Assembly: GCA_937957775.1 (NCBI GenBank) | Contig: CALFXV010000120.1 | Location: 1-10,413 of the forward strand | Reading direction: 5' to 3' | Length of the DNA stretch: 10,413 bases | From: an uncultured Methylotenera sp. | GTDB lineage: Bacteria > Pseudomonadota > Gammaproteobacteria > Burkholderiales > Methylophilaceae | Position numbers and translations under genes: made by a program | The notes under the pieces: model-generated | The model's database searches: none | The model's input: only the letters and a program-made list of their open reading frames with translations | Told to the model about the DNA's origin: nothing | Shown: positions 1 to 7,299 of the stretch, piece by piece | Layout of the letters: each line of letters opens with the position of its first letter | Numbering within the stretch: the stretch's first letter is position 1

Positions 1-84
1 GATATTCAAAAAGCCACCGATAAAGCCGTGGCCGAGGTGGATAAAATGCTGCAGGTCAAAGAAGCCGAATTGATGGCTGTTTGA
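1..84 (+). CDS. frr: Ribosome recycling factor, C-terminal end (partial)
   Basis: Only the last 27 codons and the TGA stop are in the window; the reading frame is open at the left edge. The visible peptide begins DIQKATDKAVAEVD and ends KEAELMAV, which resembles the end of the third helix of the RRF three-helix bundle (family C-termini typically read ...IQKLTDKYIKKIDELLKKKEKELMEV or similar). RRF acts in the cytoplasm with EF-G to split post-termination ribosomes. The position immediately upstream of uppS matches the usual proteobacterial order pyrH-frr-uppS-cdsA, which supports the call. A 54-base spacer containing a 12-base palindrome separates it from uppS. The identification rests on a short peptide plus context, so certainty is good but not complete. 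Confidence 0.9.
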   Translation, partial: DIQKATDKAVAEVDKMLQVKEAELMAV

Positions 85-87
85 TCA

Positions 88-99
88 TTTCGATCGAAA
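88..99. repeat. Perfect 12-base palindrome in the frr-uppS spacer
   Basis: TTTCGATCGAAA reads identically on both strands. It starts three bases after the frr stop codon, and an 8-base palindrome CTTGCAAG (100-107) follows directly. There is no T-run behind it and no loop, so it is not a standard intrinsic terminator. It could be a protein-binding dyad or chance. Confidence 0.4.
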
Positions 100-129
100 C
101 TTGCAAGCTATATAAACCACACAACGATT

Positions 130-133
130 GGAG
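130..133 (+). promoter_or_regulatory. Ribosome binding site supporting the GTG start of uppS
   Basis: GGAG lies five bases before GTG 139. No comparable Shine-Dalgarno sequence stands before the next in-frame ATG (187), so this site favours the GTG start. Confidence 0.7.
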
Positions 134-138
134 TTTTC

Positions 139-903
139 GTGGCTTTTTTCTCTAGCGCGACCAAAAGCATCCCCATAAGCACAGACATGCCACAACACAT
201 TGCCGTCATCATGGACGGCAATGGGCGTTGGGCACGTGAACGCTTTTTACCAAGGGTGGCGGGTCATAAGCGTGGTATGGATGCCGTGCTTGAATTGGTT
301 AAAGCCTGTGTTGATCATAACATTGCATACTTAACCTTGTTCGCGTTTAGCAGTGAGAATTGGCGCAGACCAGCCGATGAAGTATCGTTCTTGATGAGCA
401 TGTTTATACAAGGGCTAAAGCGAGAAGTGGCCAAACTACACGAAAACAACATTAAATTGGTTTTAATTGGTGATCGCACGCGTTTTAATGCTGAACTAAT
501 AGAGCAAATTGAATTATCCGAACGCCTAACCGCCAATAACACCGGTTTGACCTTAAGCATCGCGGCAAATTACGGTGGGCGCTGGGATATATTGCAGGCG
601 GTGAATAAGATGCATAGCACCATGCCAACACACATTGGCGAGTACGACGAGGAGCACCTGGCTTCGCATCTTGCCATGCATTACGCTCCCGAGCCCGATT
701 TGTTCATACGAACCGGCGGTGAAAAACGCATCAGTAATTTTATGCTCTGGCAGTTGGCTTACACCGAGCTCTACTTTACCGATACCTTATGGCCAGATTT
801 TGATGAATCTGCTTTTAATTTAGCCCTTGCATCCTACCAAAACCGTGAACGCCGCTTCGGCCGAACGAGCGAGCAGGTAAGCGATGCGGATAGCAACAAC
901 TAA
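139..903 (+). CDS. uppS: Isoprenyl transferase / (2Z,6E)-undecaprenyl diphosphate synthase
   Basis: A cis-prenyltransferase of 254 residues (E. coli UppS has 253) that condenses farnesyl diphosphate with isopentenyl diphosphates to give C55 undecaprenyl diphosphate, the lipid carrier for peptidoglycan and O-antigen. It is a soluble enzyme working at the inner membrane face. Visible hallmarks are IMDGNGRWA near residues 24-32, with the Mg/substrate Asp at 26 as in E. coli; the FSSENWRRP block near 70-78; the internal GLTLSIAANYGGRWD block; RTGGEKRISNFMLWQ; and the C-terminal NRERRFG. The start is GTG with GGAG five bases upstream. Starting at Met17 instead would leave only nine residues before the catalytic Asp, shorter than usual. 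It sits between frr and cdsA as expected; the cdsA ATG begins nine bases after the stop. No anomalies were seen. Confidence 0.97.
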   Translation: MAFFSSATKSIPISTDMPQHIAVIMDGNGRWARERFLPRVAGHKRGMDAVLELVKACVDHNIAYLTLFAFSSENWRRPADEVSFLMSMFIQGLKREVAKLHENNIKLVLIGDRTRFNAELIEQIELSERLTANNTGLTLSIAANYGGRWDILQAVNKMHSTMPTHIGEYDEEHLASHLAMHYAPEPDLFIRTGGEKRISNFMLWQLAYTELYFTDTLWPDFDESAFNLALASYQNRERRFGRTSEQVSDADSNN

Positions 904-912
904 GGCTTGTTC

Positions 913-1740
913 ATGCTTAAAACCCGCATTCTTACTGCCCTTGTACTTGGATTATTTTTTTCCCTCGCCTTGTTTAAGGCTTCTGATTTAATCTGGGCTT
1001 TGCTTACGCTATCCGCTACGTTAATCGCGGTTTGGGAGTGGTCCAATTTAATTCAGCTAAACAAGCGGCAGACCTGGCTAAATTTAGCCTGCACGGCCAG
1101 CGTGGCTTCCATGATACTGTTCTCGGCGTTGCTGCCGGCAGCCTATTACATCGATGTCTTGGCTGTTGTAGCGTTGTGCTTGGCCACGCTCTTTTGGTTG
1201 TTTATTGCACCCGCTTGGTTGCTAACTAGGAAAGAGATTCATAACCGCTTGCTGCTGGCCATACTCGGTTTTTGCTTACTGTTATCCGTTTGGCTGGCTT
1301 TAATCGGCTTGCAAAAAATCAGTCCATGGTTGTTGTTGGCGATCATGGCTACAGTATGGCTTGCGGACAGCGCGGCCTATTTTTCTGGCAAGCAATTTGG
1401 CCGGCATAAATTAGCAGTTGAAATCAGCCCAGGAAAAACATGGGAGGGCGTCGCAGGCGCGCTATTGGCCGTCACATTGTATGGCTTGGTACTTTGTTAT
1501 TACTGGCACATCAGTCGTTGGCTGATGGTCGCATTATGGTTCTTGGTCGTATTAAGCGTGATGGGGGATTTGTTTGAATCCCTACTAAAACGCCATGCTA
1601 ATGTTAAAGACAGCAGTCAATTGTTGCCTGGCCACGGCGGTGTACTGGATAGGATAGATGGATTGATGCCCACCCTGCCAGTGGCCTTGTTCTATGTATA
1701 CTTCCCATTGTTTGCTGATTTGCAACTTCATGTCCGATAA
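913..1740 (+). CDS. cdsA: Phosphatidate cytidylyltransferase (CDP-diglyceride synthase)
   Basis: An inner-membrane enzyme that makes CDP-diacylglycerol from phosphatidate and CTP, the branch point for phosphatidylethanolamine, phosphatidylglycerol and cardiolipin. The 275-residue product is strongly hydrophobic, with about eight likely membrane segments. It carries the CDS family signature near the C-terminus: SLLKRHANVKD (223-233) followed by LLPGHGGVLDRID (237-249), with the conserved Lys/Arg, Lys-Asp, His-Gly-Gly and Asp-Arg-x-Asp residues all present. Upstream is the usual ADSAAYFSGKQFGRHKL-ISPGKTWEG stretch. I chose ATG 913 because TAAGG (901-905, overlapping the uppS stop) is seven bases upstream. 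A TTG at 907 would add only two residues. The 3' end overlaps the start region of dxr, which suggests translational coupling. Confidence 0.95.
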   Translation: MLKTRILTALVLGLFFSLALFKASDLIWALLTLSATLIAVWEWSNLIQLNKRQTWLNLACTASVASMILFSALLPAAYYIDVLAVVALCLATLFWLFIAPAWLLTRKEIHNRLLLAILGFCLLLSVWLALIGLQKISPWLLLAIMATVWLADSAAYFSGKQFGRHKLAVEISPGKTWEGVAGALLAVTLYGLVLCYYWHISRWLMVALWFLVVLSVMGDLFESLLKRHANVKDSSQLLPGHGGVLDRIDGLMPTLPVALFYVYFPLFADLQLHVR

Positions 1741-1747
1741 GCTAACC

Positions 1748-2935
1748 ATGCAAGCCATGCAGCAAGTGACCATATTGGGTGCGACCGGCACCATAGGCAT
1801 GCAAACTTTAGACGTTATTTCCCAGCATCCCCAGCGTTTTGCTGTGTTTGCCTTGAGCGCCAATAACAACGTGTCTGGCTTGTTGGCCTTGTGTGTGCAA
1901 TACCAGCCGCAATTTGCCGTTATGTTGCAAGCGGAGGCAGCTGCAAAGTTAAGCCAAGAACTCAAAGTCATAAGCTCCAAAACAACGGTATTGCATGGCG
2001 AGCAAGCGCTTAGCGAGGTGGTGGCGCACGACGACGTGGACATCGTCATGGCAGCCATAGTCGGTGCGGCAGGCCTGCATCCAGCCATGGCTGCGGCAAA
2101 AGCTGGTAAGCGCATTCTTTTAGCCAACAAAGAAACATTGGTCATGGCAGGTAAGCTATTCATGGAGGCCGTGCAAGAGGGCGGCGCCACGCTGTTGCCC
2201 ATAGACAGTGAGCACAATGCAATTTTTCAAGCCATGCCGCCACATAAGGTCAGCGATTTAACGCGCATGGGGGTTAAAAAAATACTCCTAACTGCATCGG
2301 GCGGTCCTTTTAGAAATGCCAGCTTAGAAAAACTGCAGTCGGTTAACCGTGCCGATGCCCTCAATCATCCCAATTGGGTGATGGGGCCTAAAATCACCAT
2401 CGACTCCGCCACCTTAATGAACAAAGGTCTGGAGGTGATAGAAGCGCACTGGCTTTTTAATGCCAGCGCAGAGCAAATTGAAGTGGTGGTGCACCCGCAA
2501 AGCGTCATACACTCTATGGTGGAGTACGTAGATGGCAGCATACTGGCGCAATTAGGCAATCCGGACATGCGCACTCCCATTGCATACGGTTTAGCCTACC
2601 CAGAAAGGTTGGCTAGTGGTGTAGCAAGCTTGGACATACTGGCCACGGCGCGTTTGGATTTTTGCGCACCGGACACAGTCCGTTTCCCCTGCTTGCAATA
2701 TGCATACGATGTGCTCAGAGCTGGAGGAACGGCATCCGCCATATTAAATGCCGCAAACGAAATCGCCGTGGAGGCATTTTTAGCAGAAAAAATCAGCTTC
2801 ATGGCCATTCCTAACACCATAGAACAGGTTTTGTCCTTATCGCATTTTTCCGCCGTTGAATCCATAGAGCAATTGGTCTCGGTTGACGCTCAAGCTAGGC
2901 TTGCCACCACTAAAATTATTCAGGCGCTATGCTAG
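1748..2935 (+). CDS. dxr: 1-deoxy-D-xylulose 5-phosphate reductoisomerase
   Basis: Converts DXP to 2-C-methyl-D-erythritol 4-phosphate with NADPH and a divalent metal, the committed step of the MEP isoprenoid pathway, and so feeds UppS upstream. From ATG 1748 the protein has 395 residues (E. coli 398). Visible motifs are the NADPH loop GATGTIG (11-17), LLANKETLVMAG, the metal ligands in PIDSEHN (Asp153 and Glu155), the flexible-loop region TASGGPFR, HPNWVMGPKITIDSATLMNKGLE with Asn225/Lys226/Glu229 matching the E. coli Asn227/Lys228/Glu231 site, and the strongly conserved HPQSVIHSMVEY...LGNPDMRTPIAYG. The start is uncertain: in-frame ATGs at 1730 (overlapping cdsA by 11 bases), 1748 and 1757 are all plausible, and none has a strong Shine-Dalgarno. 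TAAG at 1738-1741 mildly favours 1748. The 3' end overlaps rseP by seven bases. Confidence 0.95.
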   Translation: MQAMQQVTILGATGTIGMQTLDVISQHPQRFAVFALSANNNVSGLLALCVQYQPQFAVMLQAEAAAKLSQELKVISSKTTVLHGEQALSEVVAHDDVDIVMAAIVGAAGLHPAMAAAKAGKRILLANKETLVMAGKLFMEAVQEGGATLLPIDSEHNAIFQAMPPHKVSDLTRMGVKKILLTASGGPFRNASLEKLQSVNRADALNHPNWVMGPKITIDSATLMNKGLEVIEAHWLFNASAEQIEVVVHPQSVIHSMVEYVDGSILAQLGNPDMRTPIAYGLAYPERLASGVASLDILATARLDFCAPDTVRFPCLQYAYDVLRAGGTASAILNAANEIAVEAFLAEKISFMAIPNTIEQVLSLSHFSAVESIEQLVSVDAQARLATTKIIQALC

Positions 2936-4296
2936 CCCCTTTAGCTTTTATTTTAGCTATAGCCATATTGGTGACGGTGCACGAATACGGCCATTTTCAG
3001 GTGGCAAGATGGTGTGGTGTGCGGGTACTAAAGTTTTCCATAGGCTTTGGTAAACCCTTGTGGGTGAAGAAATTCGGTAAGGATAAAACCGAGTTTATCG
3101 TAGCGGCCATCCCCTTAGGTGGCTATGTCAAAATGCTGGATGAGCGCGAGATCAATCAAGAGGGTGTTGCACGAGTCAACTATTCTGACGCTGAGTTGAA
3201 TCGGGCTTTTAATCGTCAGCCTGTGTTCAAACGCATGGCCATCGTTTTGGCCGGGCCTTTAGCTAACCTGCTGTTGGCCATCCTGCTATATAGCATGCTT
3301 TTCATGATGGGCGTGGTCGGCTTAAAGCCCACCTTAGCTGACGTTGTGCCGCAGAGCCCTGCCGCGTTGGCCGGCTTTGAAATTGGCGAAACCGTGCAAT
3401 CGGTTAACGGCAGGGCCGTTGCAAGCTGGCAGGATTTTCATTGGCTACTACTTAAATCCTCACTTAATCACGAAAGTGTCGAAGTCCGCGGCCTAAGCAA
3501 GCAGCAAGTAGAAAAAAGCCACCCTTTAAATCTAAGCGCCTTGCGCAAGGCGCAGGCCAATAACTATGCTTTTGCTAGCCTAGGCTTCACGCCTCAGCAA
3601 GTGATGATGCCGGCCAGAATAGGCGAAGTGGTGAGTGGCAGCCCGGCTAACAATGCAGGCTTGCAAATTGACGATTTAATAGTCGCTGTGGATAAGCAAT
3701 CGATAGCCACATGGCAGGATTTTGTTGGCTACGTCAGGTTGCATGCAGGGCAGGAATTGGCTGTGCAAATTTTACGTGGCGAATCGGTATTAACCATTCG
3801 CATTAAGCCTGCGGTTCAAATGGAGCAGGGCGTGGCCGTGGGTCACATAGGGGCGGCGGTAAAGATGCAAGCCAGCGGATTGATTTTGCAGCAATATAGC
3901 TTGCCAAAGGCAATCATAAAGGCCGTCGAAAAGACTTGGGATACGGCTGTATTTAGTCTGCAAATGCTTGTTAAGATGCTTATAGGCCAGGCCTCGTGGC
4001 AAGGCGTAAGTGGGCCCGTCACCATCGCCAGTTACGCAGGTCAAAGTGCGAACATGGGCATAAAGGTTTTTATAGGCTTTTTGGCCTTAATTAGCATCAG
4101 CATAGGTGTATTAAATCTATTGCCTATACCAGTTTTAGATGGCGGTCATTTGATGTACTATATGGTAGAAATTTTAACTGGCAAAGCCGTACCTGAGTCC
4201 GTCATGGCCGTAGGGCAAAAAATTGGTCTGACCTTGTTGGGTTTGATGATGATCATTGCTTTTTATAACGACGTAACTAGATTAATAACAGGCTGA
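2929..4296 (+). CDS. rseP: RIP metalloprotease RseP (site-2 protease, M50 family)
   Basis: An inner-membrane zinc protease for regulated intramembrane proteolysis. In E. coli it cleaves RseA to release sigma-E and clears remnant signal peptides. The 455-residue product (E. coli 450) begins with a membrane segment holding the zinc motif HEYGH (18-22, catalytic Glu19). A GFGKPLW stretch and the AIPLGGYVKMLDE membrane-reentrant region follow. Next come the FNRQPVFKRMAIVLAGPLANLL segment, two PDZ domains (roughly residues 125-220, with an insert, and 220-305, each with a G/SPAxxAG-type carboxylate loop), and the second active-site block NLLPIPVLDGGH, whose Asp404 is the third zinc ligand (E. coli Asp402). 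The start ATG overlaps the dxr stop (ATGCTAG), indicating coupling. Its place just before bamA is the conserved arrangement. No sigma-E or RseA gene lies in the window. Confidence 0.97.
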   Translation: MLAPLAFILAIAILVTVHEYGHFQVARWCGVRVLKFSIGFGKPLWVKKFGKDKTEFIVAAIPLGGYVKMLDEREINQEGVARVNYSDAELNRAFNRQPVFKRMAIVLAGPLANLLLAILLYSMLFMMGVVGLKPTLADVVPQSPAALAGFEIGETVQSVNGRAVASWQDFHWLLLKSSLNHESVEVRGLSKQQVEKSHPLNLSALRKAQANNYAFASLGFTPQQVMMPARIGEVVSGSPANNAGLQIDDLIVAVDKQSIATWQDFVGYVRLHAGQELAVQILRGESVLTIRIKPAVQMEQGVAVGHIGAAVKMQASGLILQQYSLPKAIIKAVEKTWDTAVFSLQMLVKMLIGQASWQGVSGPVTIASYAGQSANMGIKVFIGFLALISISIGVLNLLPIPVLDGGHLMYYMVEILTGKAVPESVMAVGQKIGLTLLGLMMIIAFYNDVTRLITG

Positions 4297-4299
4297 TGC

Positions 4300-6660
4300 A
4301 TGGCATTAAAAAAAGTAAGCACCATTAAAAAAATAAAATCAGGACGCCACTGCTTGCAGCTCAAATCCATCGTGTTATTACTCACTGGCTTGTATGCCAA
4401 TGCTGTTATGGCCATGGCGCCATTCGTCATTAAAGATATCCGTGTGGAAGGCATACAGCGTACCGAAGCCGGTACCGTGTTTACTAATTTACCGGTCAAA
4501 GTCGGCGACAACATGACTGATGATTTGGCCTCCCAGGCAATTAAAGCCTTATACGGTACCGGCTTTTTTAAAGACGTGCGCATAGAAGCCGAAGGCGATG
4601 TGCTGGTGGTGACCGTTCAAGAGCGTTCGTCGATTGCGCAGATTGATTTCAGCGGTAACAAATCCTTTCCTACCGACAAGATGAAAGAAGGCCTAAAGCA
4701 AATTGGGATTGCAGACGGTCAGATTTTTGATAAGTCGCAATTAGACCGCGCCGAACAAGAAATTAAACGACAATACCTATCGCAAGGTAAATACGGTGCC
4801 AGCGTTAAAGCCGTGGTCTCACCACTGGAGCGCAATCGTGTTGCCGTCCGCTTTGATATCGAAGAGGGCGCCGTTTCCAAGATACGCAGCATCAATATCG
4901 TTGGCAATCAAGCCTTCTCTATGGACGATTTGCGTGCGGAGTTTTTGCTCACCACGCCTAATTGGATGAGTTGGTGGAATAAAGACGATCAGTATTCCAA
5001 GCAAAAATTAAACGCTGACCTTGAAACGCTGCGTTCTTTCTACATGAATCAAGGTTACCTGGAATTTAACATCGACTCCACGCAAGTCTCCATTACCCCA
5101 GACAAAAAAGACATCTACATCACCGTCAATATCACGGAAGGTGAAAAATACAGCATATCAGAGGTGAAGTTGGCGGGCGAAAGCATCGTGCCGGACAGCG
5201 AATTGCAGGCATTAATCGCCGTTAAAAAAGGCGATACCTTTAGCCGCAGCAACATCACGCAGTCTAGTAAAGCTATCAGTGACCGCTTGAGTAATGAGGG
5301 CTATGCGTTTGCAAACGTCAACCCAGTGCCCGAGGTTAATAAGGAGGCTCATACCGCTGCTTTTACTTTTTACATAGACCCAGGAAAACGCGTTTATGTA
5401 AGGCGCATCAACATAGTTGGTAATACCCGCACACGCGATGAGGTGGTGCGTCGTGAAGTTCGTCAATTGGAATCGGCTTGGTATGCCTCAACCAAAATCA
5501 ATCGCTCTAAAGAGCGTCTGGTGCGTACCCAATATTTCTCAGACGTGAACGTAGAAACGCCGGCTGTTCCTGGTACGGCTGATCAAGTGGATCTTAATAT
5601 TAGCGTGGTTGAGCAATCGACCGGCAGCGTACAATTTGGTGCGGGCTTGTCCAGTAATGAGGGCGTGGTGTTTGGTGTAACGGTTAACCAGAATAATTTT
5701 CTTGGCACCGGTAACCGCGTGAGTGCACAACTCAACACCGGTAAAATAAATACTACTTACGCCTTGTCCTACACCGACCCCTACTTCACGCCGGATGGCG
5801 TCAGTCGTGGCTTTGATGTGTATAGACGCGATGTCAATTCTGGAAACGGCGTTGCCAACAACATAGGTACGTTTAAGACCTCATCATATGGCGGAGGCGT
5901 TCGCTTTGGTATCCCATTGAACGAAAGGGATGGCGTGAGTTTTGGGCTGGCATTAGATTTAACAGACATAACGCTCTATGAGCAAAGTCCGATTCAATAC
6001 CAAGAGTTTTGTGGTAATACATCGGGCCCATGGCCGCAGAGTTGTACCAGTAACTCAGTGGCATTGAGCGCGGGTTGGGCACACGACAGTCGTGACAGCA
6101 TTATGTACACAAACAATGGCGTGTATCAGCGCTTAAGTGCAGAAGTGACCATGCCGGTGCTGGATTTGCAATACTACAAAATTAACTACAAGCACTCTTA
6201 TTACAAGGAAGTGGTAAAAGACCTCACGCTGCTATTAAATGGCGAGCTTGGTTATGCCAACAATTATGGCAACAAACCCTACCCATTCTTCAAGAACTTT
6301 TTTATGGGCGGGGTGAATTCGGTTAGAGGTTACGCCATTGGTGCTATGGGTCCAAGGGACGCAAGCAATACATTTTACATAGGCGGCACCCAAAGTGCTC
6401 TTGGCAGCATGGAATTGTTTTACCCTATTCCAGGCATTAAAGATTCCAAGCAATTTAGACTTAGTACTTTTGTTGACTCTGGCTACGTTTGGGGATCCAA
6501 TCAAACACCGGATCCAAATGATTTACGCTACTCGGCTGGGGTGGGGGTGAGCTGGTTTTCACCGTTCGGCCCGCTAAAATTGATCTACGCCAAACCCTTG
6601 AATGCAAACGCCTCTGACATTACTGAAACCATACAATTTCAGCTGGGCCAACAATTTTAA
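4300..6660 (+). CDS. bamA: Outer membrane protein assembly factor BamA (Omp85)
   Basis: The core subunit of the BAM complex, which folds and inserts beta-barrel proteins into the outer membrane. The 786-residue precursor has an N-terminal signal peptide with likely cleavage after AVMA (residue 38). Five POTRA domains follow, beginning near residues 41, 112, 194, 284 and 365, each opening with an I..I...GN-type strand. A 16-strand barrel runs from about residue 442 to the end. The loop-6 motif VRGY (675-678; Arg676 corresponds to E. coli Arg661) is present, and the chain ends in the outer-membrane signature FQLGQQF with a terminal Phe. The annotated start is ATG 4300 with CAGG seven bases upstream, which gives an unusually long basic n-region. 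A TTG at 4354 with AGGA nine bases upstream would give a more typical signal peptide. Cys571 and Cys582 lie in a predicted surface loop. It starts three bases after rseP. Confidence 0.97.
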   Translation: MALKKVSTIKKIKSGRHCLQLKSIVLLLTGLYANAVMAMAPFVIKDIRVEGIQRTEAGTVFTNLPVKVGDNMTDDLASQAIKALYGTGFFKDVRIEAEGDVLVVTVQERSSIAQIDFSGNKSFPTDKMKEGLKQIGIADGQIFDKSQLDRAEQEIKRQYLSQGKYGASVKAVVSPLERNRVAVRFDIEEGAVSKIRSINIVGNQAFSMDDLRAEFLLTTPNWMSWWNKDDQYSKQKLNADLETLRSFYMNQGYLEFNIDSTQVSITPDKKDIYITVNITEGEKYSISEVKLAGESIVPDSELQALIAVKKGDTFSRSNITQSSKAISDRLSNEGYAFANVNPVPEVNKEAHTAAFTFYIDPGKRVYVRRINIVGNTRTRDEVVRREVRQLESAWYASTKINRSKERLVRTQYFSDVNVETPAVPGTADQVDLNISVVEQSTGSVQFGAGLSSNEGVVFGVTVNQNNFLGTGNRVSAQLNTGKINTTYALSYTDPYFTPDGVSRGFDVYRRDVNSGNGVANNIGTFKTSSYGGGVRFGIPLNERDGVSFGLALDLTDITLYEQSPIQYQEFCGNTSGPWPQSCTSNSVALSAGWAHDSRDSIMYTNNGVYQRLSAEVTMPVLDLQYYKINYKHSYYKEVVKDLTLLLNGELGYANNYGNKPYPFFKNFFMGGVNSVRGYAIGAMGPRDASNTFYIGGTQSALGSMELFYPIPGIKDSKQFRLSTFVDSGYVWGSNQTPDPNDLRYSAGVGVSWFSPFGPLKLIYAKPLNANASDITETIQFQLGQQF

Positions 6661-6705
6661 ACTTTGTTAAACTTGTTGTTTTGTCATAAATAACCATTGC
6701 GCTTA

Positions 6706-6714
6706 TGGCATAAT
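6706..6714 (+). promoter_or_regulatory. Candidate extended -10 promoter element upstream of skp
   Basis: In the 87-base spacer between bamA and skp, TGGCATAAT matches the extended -10 pattern TGnTATAAT except for the first base of the hexamer. A TTGTCA (6681-6686) resembles a -35 box, but the 22-base spacing to the hexamer is too long, so any promoter would rely on the extended -10. It lies 34 bases before the TTG start, which leaves room for a short leader. The spacer is AT-rich, so a chance match is possible. Confidence 0.35.
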
Positions 6715-6736
6715 AAAGAGAATAACAGTTCGTATT

Positions 6737-6741
6737 AGGAG
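6737..6741 (+). promoter_or_regulatory. Strong ribosome binding site that fixes the TTG start of skp
   Basis: AGGAG lies six bases before TTG 6748 and is one of the best Shine-Dalgarno matches in the window. The next in-frame ATG (6787) would cut into the signal peptide, so this site decides the non-ATG start. Confidence 0.75.
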
Positions 6742-6747
6742 ATTGAA

Positions 6748-7251
6748 TTGAACTACCCATTGCAAAAATTTCTTGTTGCCAGCTTCATGGCCTTTGCCTT
6801 CACTGCCCAAGCTGCCGAATTGAAAGTTGGTTACGTACAAGTCGATAAAATACTTCAAGAAGCCCCTCAAACGGCCGAAAGTGGAAAAAAATTAGAGCGC
6901 GAATTCAGCCCTCGATCTCAAGAGCTGGATAAAATGGCCAAACAAATAAAAGAGCTGGAAACGGCATTGGATAAAGATGGCTTAACCATCACGGAAGCTG
7001 AACGCAGAAACAAAGAGCGCGATGTGCAAAACATCAAGGTTGAATTTCAACGTAAACAACGTGAATTACGCGAAGACATTAATTTGCGTAAAAACGAAGA
7101 GCTAGGCAGCCTTCAAGATCGCATCAATAAGGCCGTGCAAGGCGTGGCTAAAGCTGAAAATTACGATTTAGTTATGTACAGCGGCGTTGCTTACGCGGCT
7201 GATAAAATCGACATCACTGATAAAGTGTTAAAAGCACTAGGCAAAAAATAA
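6748..7251 (+). CDS. skp: Periplasmic chaperone Skp / OmpH family protein
   Basis: A holdase chaperone that binds unfolded outer-membrane proteins leaving the Sec translocon and delivers them towards the BAM complex. The 167-residue precursor (E. coli Skp 161) has a signal peptide with a hydrophobic core (FLVASFMAFAFTA) and likely cleavage after AQA, residue 22. The mature start LKVGYVQVDKIL is typical of the OmpH family. Residues of roughly 40-125 are highly charged (Lys, Glu, Arg, Gln) and helical, fitting the two-helix coiled-coil tentacles. The C-terminus AENYDLVMYSGVAYAADKIDITDKVLKAL returns to the body strand and helix. It starts at TTG behind AGGAG. The gene sits between bamA and lpxD as in many proteobacteria and may have its own promoter in the preceding spacer. 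Sequence conservation in this family is low, but architecture and context make the call firm. Confidence 0.93.
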   Translation: MNYPLQKFLVASFMAFAFTAQAAELKVGYVQVDKILQEAPQTAESGKKLEREFSPRSQELDKMAKQIKELETALDKDGLTITEAERRNKERDVQNIKVEFQRKQRELREDINLRKNEELGSLQDRINKAVQGVAKAENYDLVMYSGVAYAADKIDITDKVLKALGKK

Positions 7252-7257
7252 ATCAGT

Positions 7258-7290
7258 CCTAAGCGCTATTGGGCGAGCTTAACACTTAGG
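7258..7290 (+). repeat. Inverted repeat across the skp-lpxD spacer that includes the lpxD ribosome binding site
   Basis: CCTAAG (7258-7263) and CTTAGG (7285-7290) are perfect complements separated by 21 bases. The downstream arm contains TTAGG, the only Shine-Dalgarno-like sequence ahead of lpxD ATG 7300 (nine bases away). Pairing would hide it in the mRNA. No T-run follows, so it is not an intrinsic terminator. Six base pairs with a long loop is weak and may be chance. Confidence 0.3.
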
Positions 7291-7299
7291 CGTGCCAGC

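Noticed and set aside
81..114. A sigma-70 promoter before uppS (TTGATC with TATATA)
   Set aside because: The spacing between the hexamers is 22 bases and both are imperfect, well outside the usual 16-18 bases.
1585..2217. A 210-codon open frame on the minus strand across the cdsA-dxr junction
   Set aside because: It lies antisense to two certain genes, has a low-complexity Ala/Cys/Met/Ser-rich composition typical of an antisense shadow, and shows no recognisable domain.
4263..4583. A 106-codon minus-strand open frame across the rseP-bamA junction
   Set aside because: It is antisense to conserved coding sequence, with no ribosome site or recognisable motif; it is best explained as a shadow frame.
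6694..6708. Possible hairpin terminator after bamA (CCAT...ATGG)
   Set aside because: The stem has only four pairs and is followed by no T-run, so it cannot serve as a credible intrinsic terminator.
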